In this document: piece by piece, positions 46,575-58,496 of the stretch
Position numbering within the stretch: position 1 is the first letter of the stretch
Layout of the letters: each line of letters starts with the position of its first letter
DNA from: Isoetes taiwanensis
Taxonomy: Eukaryota; Streptophyta; Lycopodiopsida; Isoetales; Isoetaceae
Length of the DNA stretch: 64,000 nt
Direction: 5' to 3'
Assembly (NCBI GenBank): GCA_021234155.1
Contig: JAJEKV010000025.1
Location: 12,875,654 to 12,939,653, forward strand
Translations under genes and position numbers: made by a program
The notes under the pieces: generated by a model
Database searches by the model: none
What the model was told of the DNA's origin: nothing
The model's input: only the letters and a program-made list of their open reading frames with translations

Positions 46575-46980
46575 CCTCTCTCTTTAGGGGAGGGGCTTCT
46601 CCCTGTTTGGTTTGCCAATTTGGCGTCTTTTTCCATGTTGTGAATGTTCTTCCCCGATCTTGTCCCCTTTTTTGCCATCTTTCAACCTTTGACCTCGATT
46701 CCATTTTAATAAGAAAGTTCTCTTTTTATCGAGAACTTTTGTCTGTTTTCATGCGAGCTCTTATTCGAGAATGCCATCGATCCGAGCCATCAGATTGGAA
46801 TTCTTAAATGGGCGAGCATGCATCTCTCCCATGCATGCATGCATTTTCTGGGGATCTGGTTCATTTGGGGATCGCTATTTCTTGCAGGTTCTTCATCGAC
46901 TTCTCATCGGCATTTTCTCCTCTCTTAGCAGTTCCCTTGACTCCCACCCACCCTCCCTTCATATGTATATTAATTATTAT

Positions 46981-47090
46981 AAATGTTATTTTTCTGTCAC
47001 GTGGCACGCATGACTAGCCCCTCGTTCTTTCGAGGTGTAAATATTGTTTTTTGTCGCATGGCACGCGTGACCAGCCCCTCGCTTTTCGGC
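46981..47090. repeat. Imperfect tandem duplication, about 59-bp unit
   Basis: GTGGCACGCATGACTAGCCC and ATGGCACGCGTGACCAGCCC occur 58-59 bases apart, each followed by CTCG and preceded by a T-rich TGTC(A/G)C. The first unit holds a CACGTG E/G-box. Confidence 0.6.
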
Positions 47091-47544
47091 ATTTTTTCTT
47101 TATTGGTTTTTTCTTGGTGATGTGCAGGTCCAGGGGTGATGCGCGACTTTGGTATTCTATGCGGAGCATGGGTTTTTTTTTTGTGGGAACGTTTAGCAGC
47201 CTTGCGTTGTCCGAGTCTCTTGCCGAGATTTTATCGCTGGGGTCTTTCCTCGAAAACCCGAAAGGGCGGGGTTTTTTAATCCCGACGATAAACTCTCTGC
47301 AGGTACACTAGCCAACATCTGTAGCACACAATTTTATTTGGGGTCCAGGTGTTATAACTGGATATTCCCTATGTTTTTCATTTTTTGGGTAGCCTGCGAT
47401 ATGCAGCTACACATTCTATACCATTATAGAAAAACTGTTGAGATGAATGAAGAGGTTTTTGTCGTTTTCATGCAAGCCCCATTCTAGAATTACATGTATG
47501 TCTTAGAATTTCATTTAGTATGACTATCAACAAGGTGACGGATC

Positions 47545-47983
47545 AGGACCTGCAGTTGCACTAATCGACAAAAAACGCGATTTTTTAGCTAAATTCATGC
47601 GATTTTCAGGTGCCCGAAGATAATTTTCATTTTTGAGACGCAATTTTAGGGTTAAATTACGTAAAAAATGGGCTAAAAGATAAAATGGAGGTGCCATTTT
47701 TGGGCTTAAAAATAACGAAAAATTTTGAAAAAATTATGCAAAATGTAAAAAAGGCCAAAAACAAAAAAAAAACAACAAGCTATTCAATAATTGAGACCCA
47801 ACGATATAACAAAAAACCGTGGTAGATAGAAAAAACAAGAGATTTAAAAATGTATTGAGCCTCTATGTGCATGGAGAAGTTACCTTACAAAACTTGCCCT
47901 TGTTAAGGGTCTATACGCACATAGCGTTTTAGCTTTATATGTTTACATCGGGACAACAAAATGATGCCATTAAAGACAAAACA
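47545..47983. other. A-rich sequence, no gene
   Basis: CGCGATTTTTTAGC/GCGATTTTCAGG phrases and poly-A-rich stretches. It lies immediately 3' of the R1-like fragment on the minus strand and may be its untranslated tail. Confidence 0.4.
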
Positions 47984-48690
47984 CTACAGAAGAATTTTAT
48001 GGCCACTAAGAAGCACTGGATCCAGGGTATCATCATACTCATCAATTCCCTTTGCATCATTTGTGCTTGTATTGAAATCTTCATTATCAGTTAGGGAGCT
48101 CGAAAAACTATAATCTCTAGCAGCATCATCCTCGGCATTGTCCTCATCAGAGCTTTCCTCGCACAGAGACTTTAGCAAGTCCACTATTTTCTTGTGTACC
48201 TTATTATTGACCTTAAGAGTAAAGTCATACGCCAAGACCTGAGTTTTGTTCAGGTCTTTTTCCCCTTCTTAACGTGGATAATGACGGGATCATACCAACT
48301 GGTGTAAGGATTATCCGCGATGGTAGCATACCAATGAATGTTCACAGTAGAGGGGACATTTATCTTTTAAAATGATATCTTTAACCCTTGCAATCCAGAA
48401 AAGTCAATTCTTATCGTCGTCTGTAGACGGCACATCAGTCAACATGCCTTTGGTAAGATCTGCAAGCTTTTCAGGAGTTAGAGATTCTTTTTCTCATGCC
48501 TAGCCCCAAGATACATTCCACGATTCTCTGCTTCTTTCGTGTTTTCCATGGTGTTGAACACGAACTCTTGATCTGTTGTCTCTTGATTGACACACCTTTT
48601 CTTTCAAGCCATTGGAAGGGAATTCTTACACATTGCTCTTCAAGAATTTAGTTACATCAGCCATGTTAGCAAAGAACATTTCCTACCAGA
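47984..48690 (-). pseudogene. Possible C-terminal piece of a DUF7869-type element
   Basis: Minus-strand frames in order: FFANMADVTKFLKS, LTPEKLADLTKGMLTDVPST, FWIARVKDIILKDK, NIHWYATIADNPYTSWYDPV, then the frame 48235-47984: MAYDFTLKVNNKVHKKIVDL and a serine/aspartate-rich acidic tail. The 'W-ARV...HWY...Y...Y' then 'DFTL...K.HK..VDLL' order is what I would expect downstream of a DUF7869-type domain, and such a domain is seen at 58.5-58.9 kb. The link is inference. Multiple stops and frameshifts. Confidence 0.35.
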
Positions 48691-48699
48691 ACTTATCTT

Positions 48700-51120
48700 C
48701 TTCCTTAAGGTACTTAAGCCTTATGCAATTAAATTGAGAGATATTACTCATTTTTACAAGTGAGAAAATTAATTCACACATCAAATTAACATTATTTATA
48801 AAACAACCTATCAATAAAAATTTGAAAAGGAGTTTGATGTAATAACCCACAACTATCACGTAGTAGTACTGTAAATTGTGAATTTTATTTCCTTGTAATG
48901 GACCCGGACCCATATGTAATAAAAAACATAATTTTTGCTTCTACATATCTTTCACAAGACAAAAAAAATCCCGAGCTTTATTCACGTGTGGTCTTTAACC
49001 TTTTTTCTCTCCTTTTGCAATTTATGTTCGATCCCCGCATGAATAAAAATTTAATTTCTAGAAAAACATTAAAACACAAAACATTTTTAACATGCATTAT
49101 GGAATAATAGGATCCCAAAACAATGTGAAATTAAAAATCGCCCAAAATTGTAACTGTCTACATGCTGCAATTGTAACTATCGACATGCTGCAAGCTGCAA
49201 GAGATATAGATAAAGGTCATTGTGTGCAGTATTTGATTGATGGTTGCATGCTTAATCTTGTGAAGCGGACTTGCCAAACAATGAATGCCTCAAAATTCTG
49301 CAATTTAAAACACAACAGTAGGCACGGCCACATGATGGTTTTCCTTACCCCCTCCATGTACGTTTCCCCATACGAGAGAGGAGGGGGCCTCCAACAAAGA
49401 GGAAAGGGCCTCCAAAAATCTTAAGAAAATTATAAGGAGGGAAGTGGGGGGCCTCCACCCCTAAATTTGAAAAAGGGGGAAGGGGGTACCAAAAAAAAGT
49501 TCATGTGGTCGTGCCTAGTATTGCGCATAAAAACCCGCGTCCAATCGAATTAGAAAATAAACGTGCTCCAAAGGAGGTCTGAACCCGAAATCGATCAAGC
49601 TGAACATCTGGAGTTTCACAGAATATATGGGTTGAGAGGATATATATCCCACATGATAAAAAAAAATGTAGGTTAAGTTAGAAGGCAGAAAAAATCATGC
49701 AGAGACAATCCCTCCAAGTTTGAGCAAGCAAATATTCAGACAACTCGGCATGAATTAGAACATAACTGGAGCACTTGACACAAGTATCTATGCATCAGAA
49801 ACATCTGTCAGAATCAAAAGAGGCTCAAATCAGTGTCAGGGCCATGTATGGGAAGGATCAGCTGTTGTTGAGACGCCATTCTCTGAGTATTTCTACATTT
49901 GATCAGGTTCAAAGATACACAAGCGTCTACCATTATATATTCTGCTCTTCCATTAGCTAAGGTCAGAAATTACCTATAGTAGGTAAAGCTGGAGAATGTA
50001 ACGTCCGAAGAACGGCAAGATACAGGTTCAAAATCATCCCTGCAAATCTGCCACTGTCAGCCAGAAATGAGATGCATTGGATCACGGACTCAAGTCCTTG
50101 CCATCAAGCTCATTTTTTTTTCTACCATCCCCGACAAGAAAACCCAGTTTGTTCCCACAGTAGATCATTCCTTATCGCATTACACAATCAGCCGCCCAAA
50201 TATCTCCTTGCATCAAATCAAACTCTTTCTCATGCTTTAGAGTTAGATTTGCTCCCTTTTCTGAACTGGTAAATCCAGTCTAGAGATATTATTCTCTGTC
50301 AGTTTTAGTCTGTATCCTATTTTACAGATGAAGAGGCAATCCCTTTCAAGAGTTCGCTTTTTTTTTTTTCTCTCGTTGAAGCTTAGCAAGATTTGAGATA
50401 TGTGCTTGAGAAGCAAGAGATATGAGGCAAAAACACACCATCATTTTTCAGAATCGGGTTAGTTAACATGCATAAGAAAGAACTCATGTAGAATGCGGTG
50501 AGATTTGGCGAGACCTACCTTGAACTGGTGCTATTCGGGAGGAATTTGTAGTCCTCCTGCAGAATGGCATTTGTAGTGCTCCTGCAGAATGGCAACATTT
50601 TATCCTTCCAAGAACCTGAATGCAAAAATGTCAAGAAGTTCAGATTCAAAAAGGTATGCTATTTTTGGTGTTGTTTTTGAATTTACAAGAACCTCTATAA
50701 CTACGCCACGCACACAGGCCTAACCAGCATGGGAAACTTTTTAGGTCCTATCGGAAAATTGCCTATGGTTATTTTTTTACTATGGTTATTTTTGACCAAT
50801 CGATATCTTATGTTTAGAGCCAGAAATTTCTGTTGTCTTAATAGAAAACCTTAAGAAAACTTGCCGGAAAAATTCCTACGATACACTAACCGAATCGGAA
50901 AATTTGCAATTTCAACCGGTTGGTTTATAGTGTTCCCCGGACTTTGCCCAACACTGCTAACACACAAAGACTTCCATTTGCGATAGATTTCTTAGCTGTG
51001 AAGTCGTATTTAATTAAAGTGGGACAAATCTCGAATTTTGGGACTCGGACTGAAAATGGGACTCATACTAAAGAGAATTCAGACTGAAGGGGAGGGAGAG
51101 GGGGCACATCTTGATAAGGA
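48700..51120. other. No gene recognised
   Basis: Short frames only. G-rich GGGGGCCTCC phrases repeat near 49380-49460. Confidence 0.5.
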
Positions 51121-51199
51121 GAAGGGTAGGAGGAGAAGGAGGGAGGAGCCACAAGTTGAAGAGGGGAAGGGTAGGAGGAGAAGGAGGGAGGAGCCACAG
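51121..51199. repeat. Purine-rich tandem duplication, 45-bp unit
   Basis: GAAGGGTAGGAGGAGAAGGA and its continuation to GGAGCCACA occur at 51121 and 51166. Confidence 0.8.
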
Positions 51200-53173
51200 T
51201 GGCTTCTGATGACAGAGCAGCGAACACCGAAAAAGCTTTTGAGATAGCTAGCTTGCGTTGAGATAGCCATTGTGAATGCGTAGGAGAACTAGAAGCCGTT
51301 TGAATTCGCCGTAAACCGCAAACTCCAGGAGAAACTCAATTTTCTATGACGCCATCTCACCCGAGTTGAATTCTGTAGTCAGGATTGCCATGTAGCACAG
51401 GATAAAAAAACCTAATAGAGCTGGGCCCTAAGGCATCTTCTATAGTGCGGATAAGAGAAACCCTCCTTCCAACGGTTGCTTCAAGACCATACAGTGGCAT
51501 AACACGAAATAACATCACGCAGGAGACGGTGCAAAAAGTAATTCTCTCTTTATACTGTGGGGATGCTCTTTTCTGTTCTTTAAATTTTGAAATACTTTTC
51601 TTGCCCTACACCTTTTACCTTTCACTTGTATTTAGCAATTAAATTTGTATTAAATTTGTGTGTGTAGTAATATAGTGGATATGGGCGAGTCAAAATATTT
51701 AAATACGTTGTAATGGTGTCGATGGTCGAGTATAATCCCTCCCTCCATCCCTAGCAATCTAAGTGTGTCCATTTAGATTAAGTATATAGCATGGCCAATT
51801 GTGGGGTTCATAACTTACCAGCTTATTATATAGTTGGCTCCTTATAGATCACGGACTTGAGTCTGTAGTCTAACAAACATTGGACTTAAATCTATAGCTC
51901 AAAATAAATCTCTACACTATGGGACTAGGGCCAAATGATATTTTTGTTGGACTTGCTTGAAGTGGATATGCTTGTCTCCATTATTGTTGGCTCCATAACA
52001 TGCATTCATTTCCCCAAGTTTATGGACTCAAGTCCGTAAACTCAAGTTACAACTTATGCTCATCTTTTAGTTGATTGGCTTCATAACATGCATCAAGTCC
52101 GTAGCTCAAATTCATATTCTCAACTTGGGTCTAGTTTACGGACTTAAATCTATACCTCAAGTTACCTCTTGTGTAGCCAAAGAACATGACTCAAATAAGT
52201 ATGATTGACTTCATACATGATTCACAAACTAAACCTATGGGTCAAGGGTGTGTTTCCATGCCCCTGTTCTGGACCCGACCTGGCCTGACTATTACATCCA
52301 AGTCAGGGCAGTGTGTTTCCATGAGGCAAGGCTCTTACTCTGTTGCATTATGCATAACCTGCAATGAAGAAGCGGCTTAATGTTTCTTTAAGAACAGGCC
52401 GGTGGAAGAACATGTGAGAGTCTAGTGCAGGCTCATCTCCCCTGCAAGAGCATGCTAGGGTAGCCTCCCCCCTTCTGGAAGCCCAGGGCAATTCTCGGGC
52501 CAACTAGACACCAAGATCTGAGATTTGGAATCTTATAGTGTAATATTATACTGTGGTACCAAGTCCTTATACCCATTCTTCCTTCCTTACTCAAACAACA
52601 CATCTTCTTTAGTTTGTGGCTATAATGGAATCATGGATATGAGACTATGGCTACAATTATAGATAGTAATCTTATGAATATTAGATGTTCTCTAGTAAGT
52701 TGAACCATAGTGAGCGGGGGAAATTGGGAACAAAAACAAGAATGTTAGTTGAGAGAATGCTTGGACGAGAGTAGACTTTTGTTCTCGGCTGACTTGATTT
52801 GTTCTGCGCTAGCTAGCTTTTACTAGGCATTCAATTACAAGATCTCTACTTTTGTTTTGACATTTTCTAACATGGTCCAAGATGAGCATAATTATACGGT
52901 TTATATCTAAATGAATGTCCAATCAATAAAAAATCAAAACAACTAAGTCGAGAGGTTGAGTGCAAATGGAAGTTTTGCACGCTTCAGAGGTCTTAATGTA
53001 CTAATGTAAATTATCTATTTTTCTATGTATTATGTAAAATACCCTTGTGGACGAGGTGCAAGCCGACGCACGTGGACGAGCATTGCTAAGGCCGCGATCC
53101 ACTATGGAGACTTGCTAAAACATTAAAACATAAAACATAAAACATAAAACATAAAACATAAAACAAGGGTATT
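51200..53173. other. No gene recognised
   Basis: Anonymous sequence. Phrases like ACGGACTTAAATCTATA recur loosely between 51850 and 52160. A short (AAAAC/ATAAAAC)n run lies at 53117-53165. Confidence 0.5.
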
Positions 53174-53430
53174 TTATAAAACATAAAATGGACTTGCTAA
53201 GTAGAAGTATCTCGTCAACATCCATTGGATGGAATCATAGATCAACCCGGATTTTCTCTGTTATCATATGCCATTACATCGGCTTGTATCATGGACTGGA
53301 AACAAGCGGACTCGAACCACTAACACAATCGTTAGATTATGAGCCTGATGAGCCAACCATTACTCTACCCAGCAAGGACTACGTGCATGTGATATTTGTG
53401 TTAGTTTGACATGATTTCAAAAAAAACAAG
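53174..53430 (+). mobile_element. Polyadenylated repeat, antisense tRNA-Met-like, copy 1
   Basis: It matches 57728-57987 almost throughout and ends in the same way: GTTAGTTT-ACATGATTTC, then an A-run (here eight A). This is the 3' end of a retroposed RNA on the plus strand. Within it, 53296-53372 on the minus strand folds as a tRNA-like cloverleaf. At 57.7 kb the repeat follows a LINE A fragment in the same sense, so it may be the LINE A 3' UTR, or a separate SINE. Confidence 0.65.
53296..53372 (-). tRNA. tRNA-Met(CAT)-like sequence, likely pseudo-tRNA
   Basis: Minus strand: 5' CTGGG pairs (with one G-T) with 3' CCCAG-like sequence. D-arm GAGT/GGCTC-type stem. Anticodon stem TCAGG/TCTAA with one mismatch and loop CTCATAA (anticodon CAT). 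T-arm AGTGG-TTCGAGT-CCGCT is fully paired, and the B box is GGTTCGAGTCC. About four extra bases lie between T-arm and acceptor, so it is probably not a working tRNA. Orientation is opposite to the poly(A)-defined sense of the host repeat. Confidence 0.45.
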
Positions 53431-54280
53431 GTGCTGCGCACGGAGGGTTGCCCTCGAATGCCTCGAGGGTGGGTTTGCTTATTTTTTTGTCGTAGTTAAC
53501 AAGATTGCGTATTAAACAGAAGCAAATCATTTAAATGAGAGCAAAAGGAATATTCCTAAAAGATTCCCTTTTCTTTCACAAAAAGGGGGTAAAATGAGGT
53601 AAAAAAAAAAGTTGCATGCAACCACCTACTAGAGGAACTATAATCTCACGAAGAATCGACATCCTTACACATATGAAGGCCCTACTTAACAAGCAAATGC
53701 CTTAAAACAGAAGGCCAAGCAAATTCAAACAAACAAAATGCTTAAAACCCAACAAACACCTTAAAACAAATGGCCAAGCAAACTCAAACACTTAAAACGC
53801 CTAAAACCCAACAGAAAACACACATAGTAGCTTAGAGGAATTGAACCTGTTGGCCAAAAGTCTTCTACCAAAAACTCGATATAAGAGTGTAAGAAAACAC
53901 ATAGCACTAAAAGAAAGAAAACTAAAGAAAAGCTTTAGCTAACATTGCCACGGCAATTTCTCTATTCTATTAGACAAAGATAAGATAAGATAAGTTTTTA
54001 TATCGAAAGAAATTGGCTAATACGAAGTAAAGGCAAATCGTGATCATATCATTAAGGCCCTAATCACAAGAGTTTTAGCCTCATCTGAAATCTTTGTCTA
54101 AGCCACAAGAAGATAATACCAGAACACCTAAAAAGAATCCACACAAAAGAAGAAACGGTTGCAACAAGTAAGTTGCAATCTATAGAAGTATATGGGAAAT
54201 CAATCTTTGCACTAACTTACCTTAAGCAGGAATCTTTCCTTTGGGGCATCTAGAATTGGGAGAACACATAAAAGATTACG
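53431..54280. other. No gene recognised
   Basis: A-rich sequence with CTTAAAAC(C/A)-type repeated phrases around 53700-53820. No coding feature. Confidence 0.55.
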
Positions 54281-54420
54281 AGCCAAGATGACGTTCAAGA
54301 TAAAAGAAATCCACTTTGTTAGGATAAACTTATGGTTTAGTTGAAAAGGGAGTCAAGATGACGTTCAAGATAAAAGAAATCCACTTTCTTAGGATAAACT
54401 TATGGTTTAGTTGAAAAGGG
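54281..54420. repeat. 70-bp tandem duplication
   Basis: Units 54281-54350 and 54351-54420 differ at only two or three positions (AGCCAAGATGACGTTC versus AGTCAAGATGACGTTC). It lies about 260 bases beyond the stop codon of the UGT pseudogene. Confidence 0.9.
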
Positions 54421-54677
54421 TGCAGGCTAACAATGACAATGGAGAGATTATTATTACATGCATGAAATAAAATGATATAACTGTACATATAACCCATGCC
54501 CCATACCTACTTATTAGTTAAATGTTGCAGGCTGACAAATGTAAGCCATGCCCACACCTACCAGGTTGACAAATATGTCAAATATTTTGCCCAACCACAA
54601 ACACAACTTCCCACCAAAAAACACAACTTCCCACCAAATTCTTAGATAAGGAGCAAGCATTTTATATGTACAACTCT

Positions 54678-56148
54678 TTATGATCCAGGTGACATTGCTC
54701 TTGCGAATGCCTGCAAATTTTTATATGAGGAACCAGATGCTGCCTGTATAACTAGAATTTTCAGGCCTTGAACTCTTCTTCTCAATGCTTGGCTGCACTC
54801 CTCTTTCATCAGCATAATGATTTTTTGAGCAACCTCTGTTCTCTCTACAATACCAGTGTCTGATAATCTAATTCCAATTTTCCACACATCTGCAATATAA
54901 CGACAATTTAAAGGTTGTTCTGCCATGCAAGGCCAACCAAGCATAGGCTTGCCTGCACATACACTCTCCAAGGTAGAATTCCAACCACAATGAGTTAAAA
55001 ATCCTCCTATAGAAGGATGGTGAAGAACCTCCACCTGCGGTGCCCAAGCAATGACAAGTCCTCTATCGCGAGTCCGCGCAATAAACTCATCTAGCAAGTC
55101 CTTGGTAGAGCCACTTATAAGATTGGTTCTAAATACCCATAAAAATGGCTGCTTGCTCATTTCTAGGCCATAAGCAAGCTCCATAACCTGGTTCCCTGTT
55201 AAGTTAGCCAGACTTCCAAAAGAAACATATAACACAGAGGAAGTTTTCTGTGTGTCTAACCACTTTATACATGTTAGGTCTTCTTCCCAAAGGCCAGACA
55301 CCATTCCTAACTCTTCTTGGCCATTTTCACCTAGTGCTTTTGAGGGAATCAAAGGACCAACTGCAATATATTTGGGGCCTAAGGCAGCCAAAACATCAGG
55401 CTCCAAATCTTCCACCGTGTTAACTAGTATCCAAGATGCCCTGGATAATTGAGCATATCTGTAAAGCCTCTATTGATAACCAGGATCATATGGATCTTCA
55501 CCATGAAGTGCAGAAGGCAGATCATAAGCATTCATACAAGGTACTAGGCATGGAAATAAGAGGTGCCTTATCCCTTGTTGCAGCTGAACACAGAAGCATA
55601 AATTAAAAAAATAAAATTGATATGCTAAAATAAGGAACACGATTTTATAATGCTTGAGCATATCCCAGAAATACAAATCATTTGAATACCTTTCACATTC
55701 ACATGAACAATCCCTTCTTCTATCAATCTAGGAAGCTCCTTCGCAGACGATTCTACCACAAGTGAAGAGGTGAAAAGTCCAACACAAGGAACCCCAACCT
55801 GCAGATCCGGCACCCAAGGAAAAAATGGATCATATATAATACACGAAATTTCTTCTTTACACTGCTCTAAAAGGGCTTCCACATCTTTTCTGAACTCCAG
55901 CTGCGAGGAAGTCACGAAATCGAAAAAAGCATAACTTCCTGTTTTGCCATGTAAAGGATCTGGAACACTGAGAAGCCTGATTTTGGAATTTGAAGCTTTT
56001 AAAGACTGCAGCAAAAGCTTGTGAAAGGGCTCAGTGTTGACAATGGTTAGGGCAAACCCGACGGAAAGGAGTCTGCGGCCAATGAAGAGAGCGGTCTGTA
56101 GAAGAATATTGAGACGGCGATCTGTAGCCCATTTCCTGCTGAAGCCAT
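54678..56148 (-). pseudogene. UDP-glycosyltransferase (UGT) pseudogene, two exons
   Basis: Family-1 plant UGTs move sugar from a UDP-sugar to small molecules in the cytosol. Exon 1 (56148-55690) starts MASAGNGLQIAV, changes frame, then reads LNILLQTALFIGRRLLSVGF, FALTIVNTEPFHKLLLQ and later DLQVGVPCVGLFTSSLVV. A 106-base intron (55689-55584) has GT and AG ends. Exon 2 (55583-54678) holds MNAYDLPSALHGEDPYDPGY, a TAG, then WILVNTVEDLEPDVLAALG. The sugar-donor PSPG box is complete, from WAPQVEVLHHPSIGGFLTHC through HCGWNSTLES to a final AEQ. Breaks: the PxxxQGH segment with the catalytic His is missing at the exon 1 frame change, a frameshift near 55550, and an in-frame TAG near 55467. Some breaks may be consensus errors. 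The nearest relatives and substrate cannot be told from this. Confidence 0.85.
55584..55689 (-). other. UGT intron, 106 bases
   Basis: Donor AAAG/GTATTC and acceptor TGTGTTCAG/CTGC fit consensus. The interior is T-rich near the acceptor, and the flanking frames both resume UGT sequence. A retained intron argues against a processed (retroposed) pseudogene. Confidence 0.7.
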
Positions 56149-56269
56149 TCCAGATACTAAATCCCACACTCTTATGCCTGGTTGCCCAGAGCAGGCCTCT
56201 CCGGTTAGCCAGTTTCAAGAGTGGCTGCCCAACAACGAAAATGACGGAGCATTTACAGCCAATAAGGGG

Positions 56270-56370
56270 TTTTTAGCAGTCATAGGCATATTTCAAGCAT
56301 ATACTGGCATATACTTATAATATGCCACAAACCAAACAAGGGTTTGCCCCCTTAGGGGCAACCCAAAAAA
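56270..56370 (+). repeat. Dispersed repeat ending in a hairpin, copy 2
   Basis: It matches 1740-1841: starts TTTTTAGC, ends in the hairpin at 56340-56364 and ACCCAAAAAA. It begins about 120 bases upstream of the UGT start, so it has replaced or interrupted the promoter region. Confidence 0.6.
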
Positions 56371-56371
56371 G

Positions 56372-56708
56372 AAGTAATTTGGTAATAATTTCAATAAAAT
56401 TCCCTTTACTAAGATAATATTACTTTTTGCAAGTAGATTTCTCTTTTAAATACATTGTTTGTTCAGTTATATTTAATCCATTGATTGTACCAATTCTTTA
56501 TAACCATGTGGGCTCATTATCACGGACTAATATGTGTATTTAGAAGCATCTCTATCTTTGCATCTATCTTTGAACGATACATTACAAAGATGATAATGGA
56601 TGCATATTCTACACTCACATCATGCAACGAATGACTTCATGATGATAAAAAGGACTTCAAAATTAGTCACTATGATTCAAAATGATCAATTTAATTGCAT
56701 ACCCCTTT
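56372..56708 (+). repeat. Direct repeat, left copy
   Basis: It runs from AAGTAATTTGGTAATAAT to TGCATACCCCTTT and matches 57985-58334 with scattered substitutions and one small insertion. It begins right after the A-run of the hairpin repeat. Confidence 0.9.
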
Positions 56709-57301
56709 CCAGTACACAAGAGGTGCGCACAGAGTAATCCATAAACATCACAATGAACTGAAATACTGAGAAATGTCTAATCTATCTAGTCCAAACACAC
56801 TAGATTAGATTCATTTGTTAGAGGGTTGAGATCTTGGGATCTAGAGATCCTCTAAAGCTAAGAAAGGATGAAAACTCTGCCTAATGCCAGTCCGAAAGCT
56901 GTCCCATTCCCCTGAAGGCGTCCATCTTGCTGAGATGCTTGAGGGATGCCGAGATCAAGGGAGCAAGTGCAGAATGTGCTCGTGGGAGGTCGAAAAGGAT
57001 CCGGAACTGCCGCAATGCGTGCTCCTGAGACTGGAATCCGAAAAGGAAAACTTTTAGGATTTCAGCCCCTTTTAGCCCACGAATCTAGGACTAAGGCTTC
57101 GGGCCCAATGGCTGGTTTCCATGTGGCACTAGGGCTTATATTGACATATCCTATAGATATGTGCAATATAATGGGTCTAATGGTTGTACCTCATGGTACA
57201 ACTCTAACTAGGTCAGGTACATGTCGATATACTCAACATATACTAGTGACGTGGTAGTATAGTATAGGTATTTATATCGTATATTATCCTGGAACGTCAC
57301 A
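56709..57301. other. Insert between direct repeats, unclassified part
   Basis: No domain. A small hairpin GTTGTACC-TCAT-GGTACAAC lies near 57185. Several phrases near 57260-57301 resemble an element border (GACGTGG...CCTGGAACGTCAC). Confidence 0.4.
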
Positions 57302-57550
57302 ACATAAATCCCACATTGGAATGGAGCCCGCAATGCTACCTGCATACCCATTTGCCTATGAAAAGGCGCAGACTCATTGCCTCCAGTCGCACACGGGCAC
57401 ACCATCTTCGAATTGAGATGGGCAGATGGATTGGTGAGTCATGCCAAAATGAGACTTTGTCAATCTTTGCCAAATGGGAATCATTGAGGATGAATCTCAT
57501 ACCATTCAAATTTGCCTAGCATATGATCAAATCTGGACGCACTATGCTGA
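57302..57550 (+). mobile_element. LINE A fragment, C-terminal knuckle region
   Basis: Plus-strand ACATAAATCCCACATTGGAA to CACTATGCTGAGT matches the reverse complement of 5511-5770. Its frame (57316-57519) reads MKRRRLIASSRTRAHHLRIE then GRWIGESCQ, as in LINE A (MKRRRLIASIRTGAHHLRIE). After 57550 it continues into sequence that leads to the polyadenylated repeat, so this copy may keep the true 3' end that the 5-kb copy lost. Confidence 0.75.
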
Positions 57551-57727
57551 GTTTGTTAGGCCTTGCTTCTACTTGTGACGCTGAGCACGGTTTTCGTTAT
57601 GGACCCTGGGATCATATCTTCAGGAGGTCATAGATATGCGAGATCAGCTATGTCCTTATGCGATCCACTATCGAGACTTGCATCTAACCCCTTACATGGC
57701 ATAAAAGCCCACAAGGGCATTTTATAA

Positions 57728-57987
57728 AACATAAAATGGACTTGCTAAGTAGAAATATCTCGTCAATATCCATTGGATGGGAATCATAGATCAACCCGGA
57801 TTATCTCATGCTATCATATGCCATTACATCGGCTTGTATCACGGACTGGAATACAAGCGGACTCGAACCACTAACACAATCGTTAGATTATGAGCCTGAT
57901 GAGCTAACCATTACTCTATCCAGCAAGGACTACGTGCATGTGGTATTTGTGTTAGTTTTACATGATTTCAAAAAAAAAAAAAAAAAG
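57728..57987 (+). mobile_element. Polyadenylated repeat, antisense tRNA-Met-like, copy 2
   Basis: Near-identical to 53174-53430, ending ACATGATTTC and an A-run at 57970-57986. The tRNA-like part is at 57846-57923 on the minus strand: CTGGA...TCCAG acceptor pairing, GAGT/GCTC D-stem, CTCATAA anticodon loop, perfect AGTGG/CCGCT T-stem. Confidence 0.65.
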
Positions 57988-58334
57988 TAATTTGGTAATA
58001 ATTTCAATAAAATTCCCTTTACTAAGATAATATTACTTTTTGCAAGTAGATTTCTCTTTTAAATACATTGTTTGTTCAGTTGTATTTAATCTAATGATTG
58101 TACCAATTCTTTATAACCATCTGGGCTCGTTATCACAGAATAATATGTGTATTTAGAAGCATCTCTATCTTTGCTTCTATCTTTGAATGATAAATTACAA
58201 GGATGATAATGGATGCATATTCTACACTCACATCATGCAACGGATGACTTCGTGATGATAAAAAGGACTTCAAAATTAGTCACTATGATTCAAATGAGAA
58301 GTGGGATTCTCTCAATTTAATTGCATACCCCTTT
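57985..58334 (+). repeat. Direct repeat, right copy
   Basis: It matches 56372-56708. It starts within the last bases of the preceding A-run and ends at the same TGCATACCCCTTT, followed by unrelated sequence. Confidence 0.9.
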
Positions 58335-58496
58335 TGAATGCCAACCTTATGTTCTTCTCCATGTGTTTTAAGGAGGCCACAAGATTTTTAGCTTTGTTCT
58401 TATCAGTGAAGTCTATAGAGCTTCTTAATGGCTGTTGAAGAGTGCACGTCATTTGATCATGTAGTTCAGATAATGCAGAGGTTCTTTAGGGAGCTA

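Noticed and set aside
47545-47830. hAT-type element suggested by GCGATTTT phrases
   Set aside because: No transposase, terminal inverted repeats or 8-bp duplication were found.
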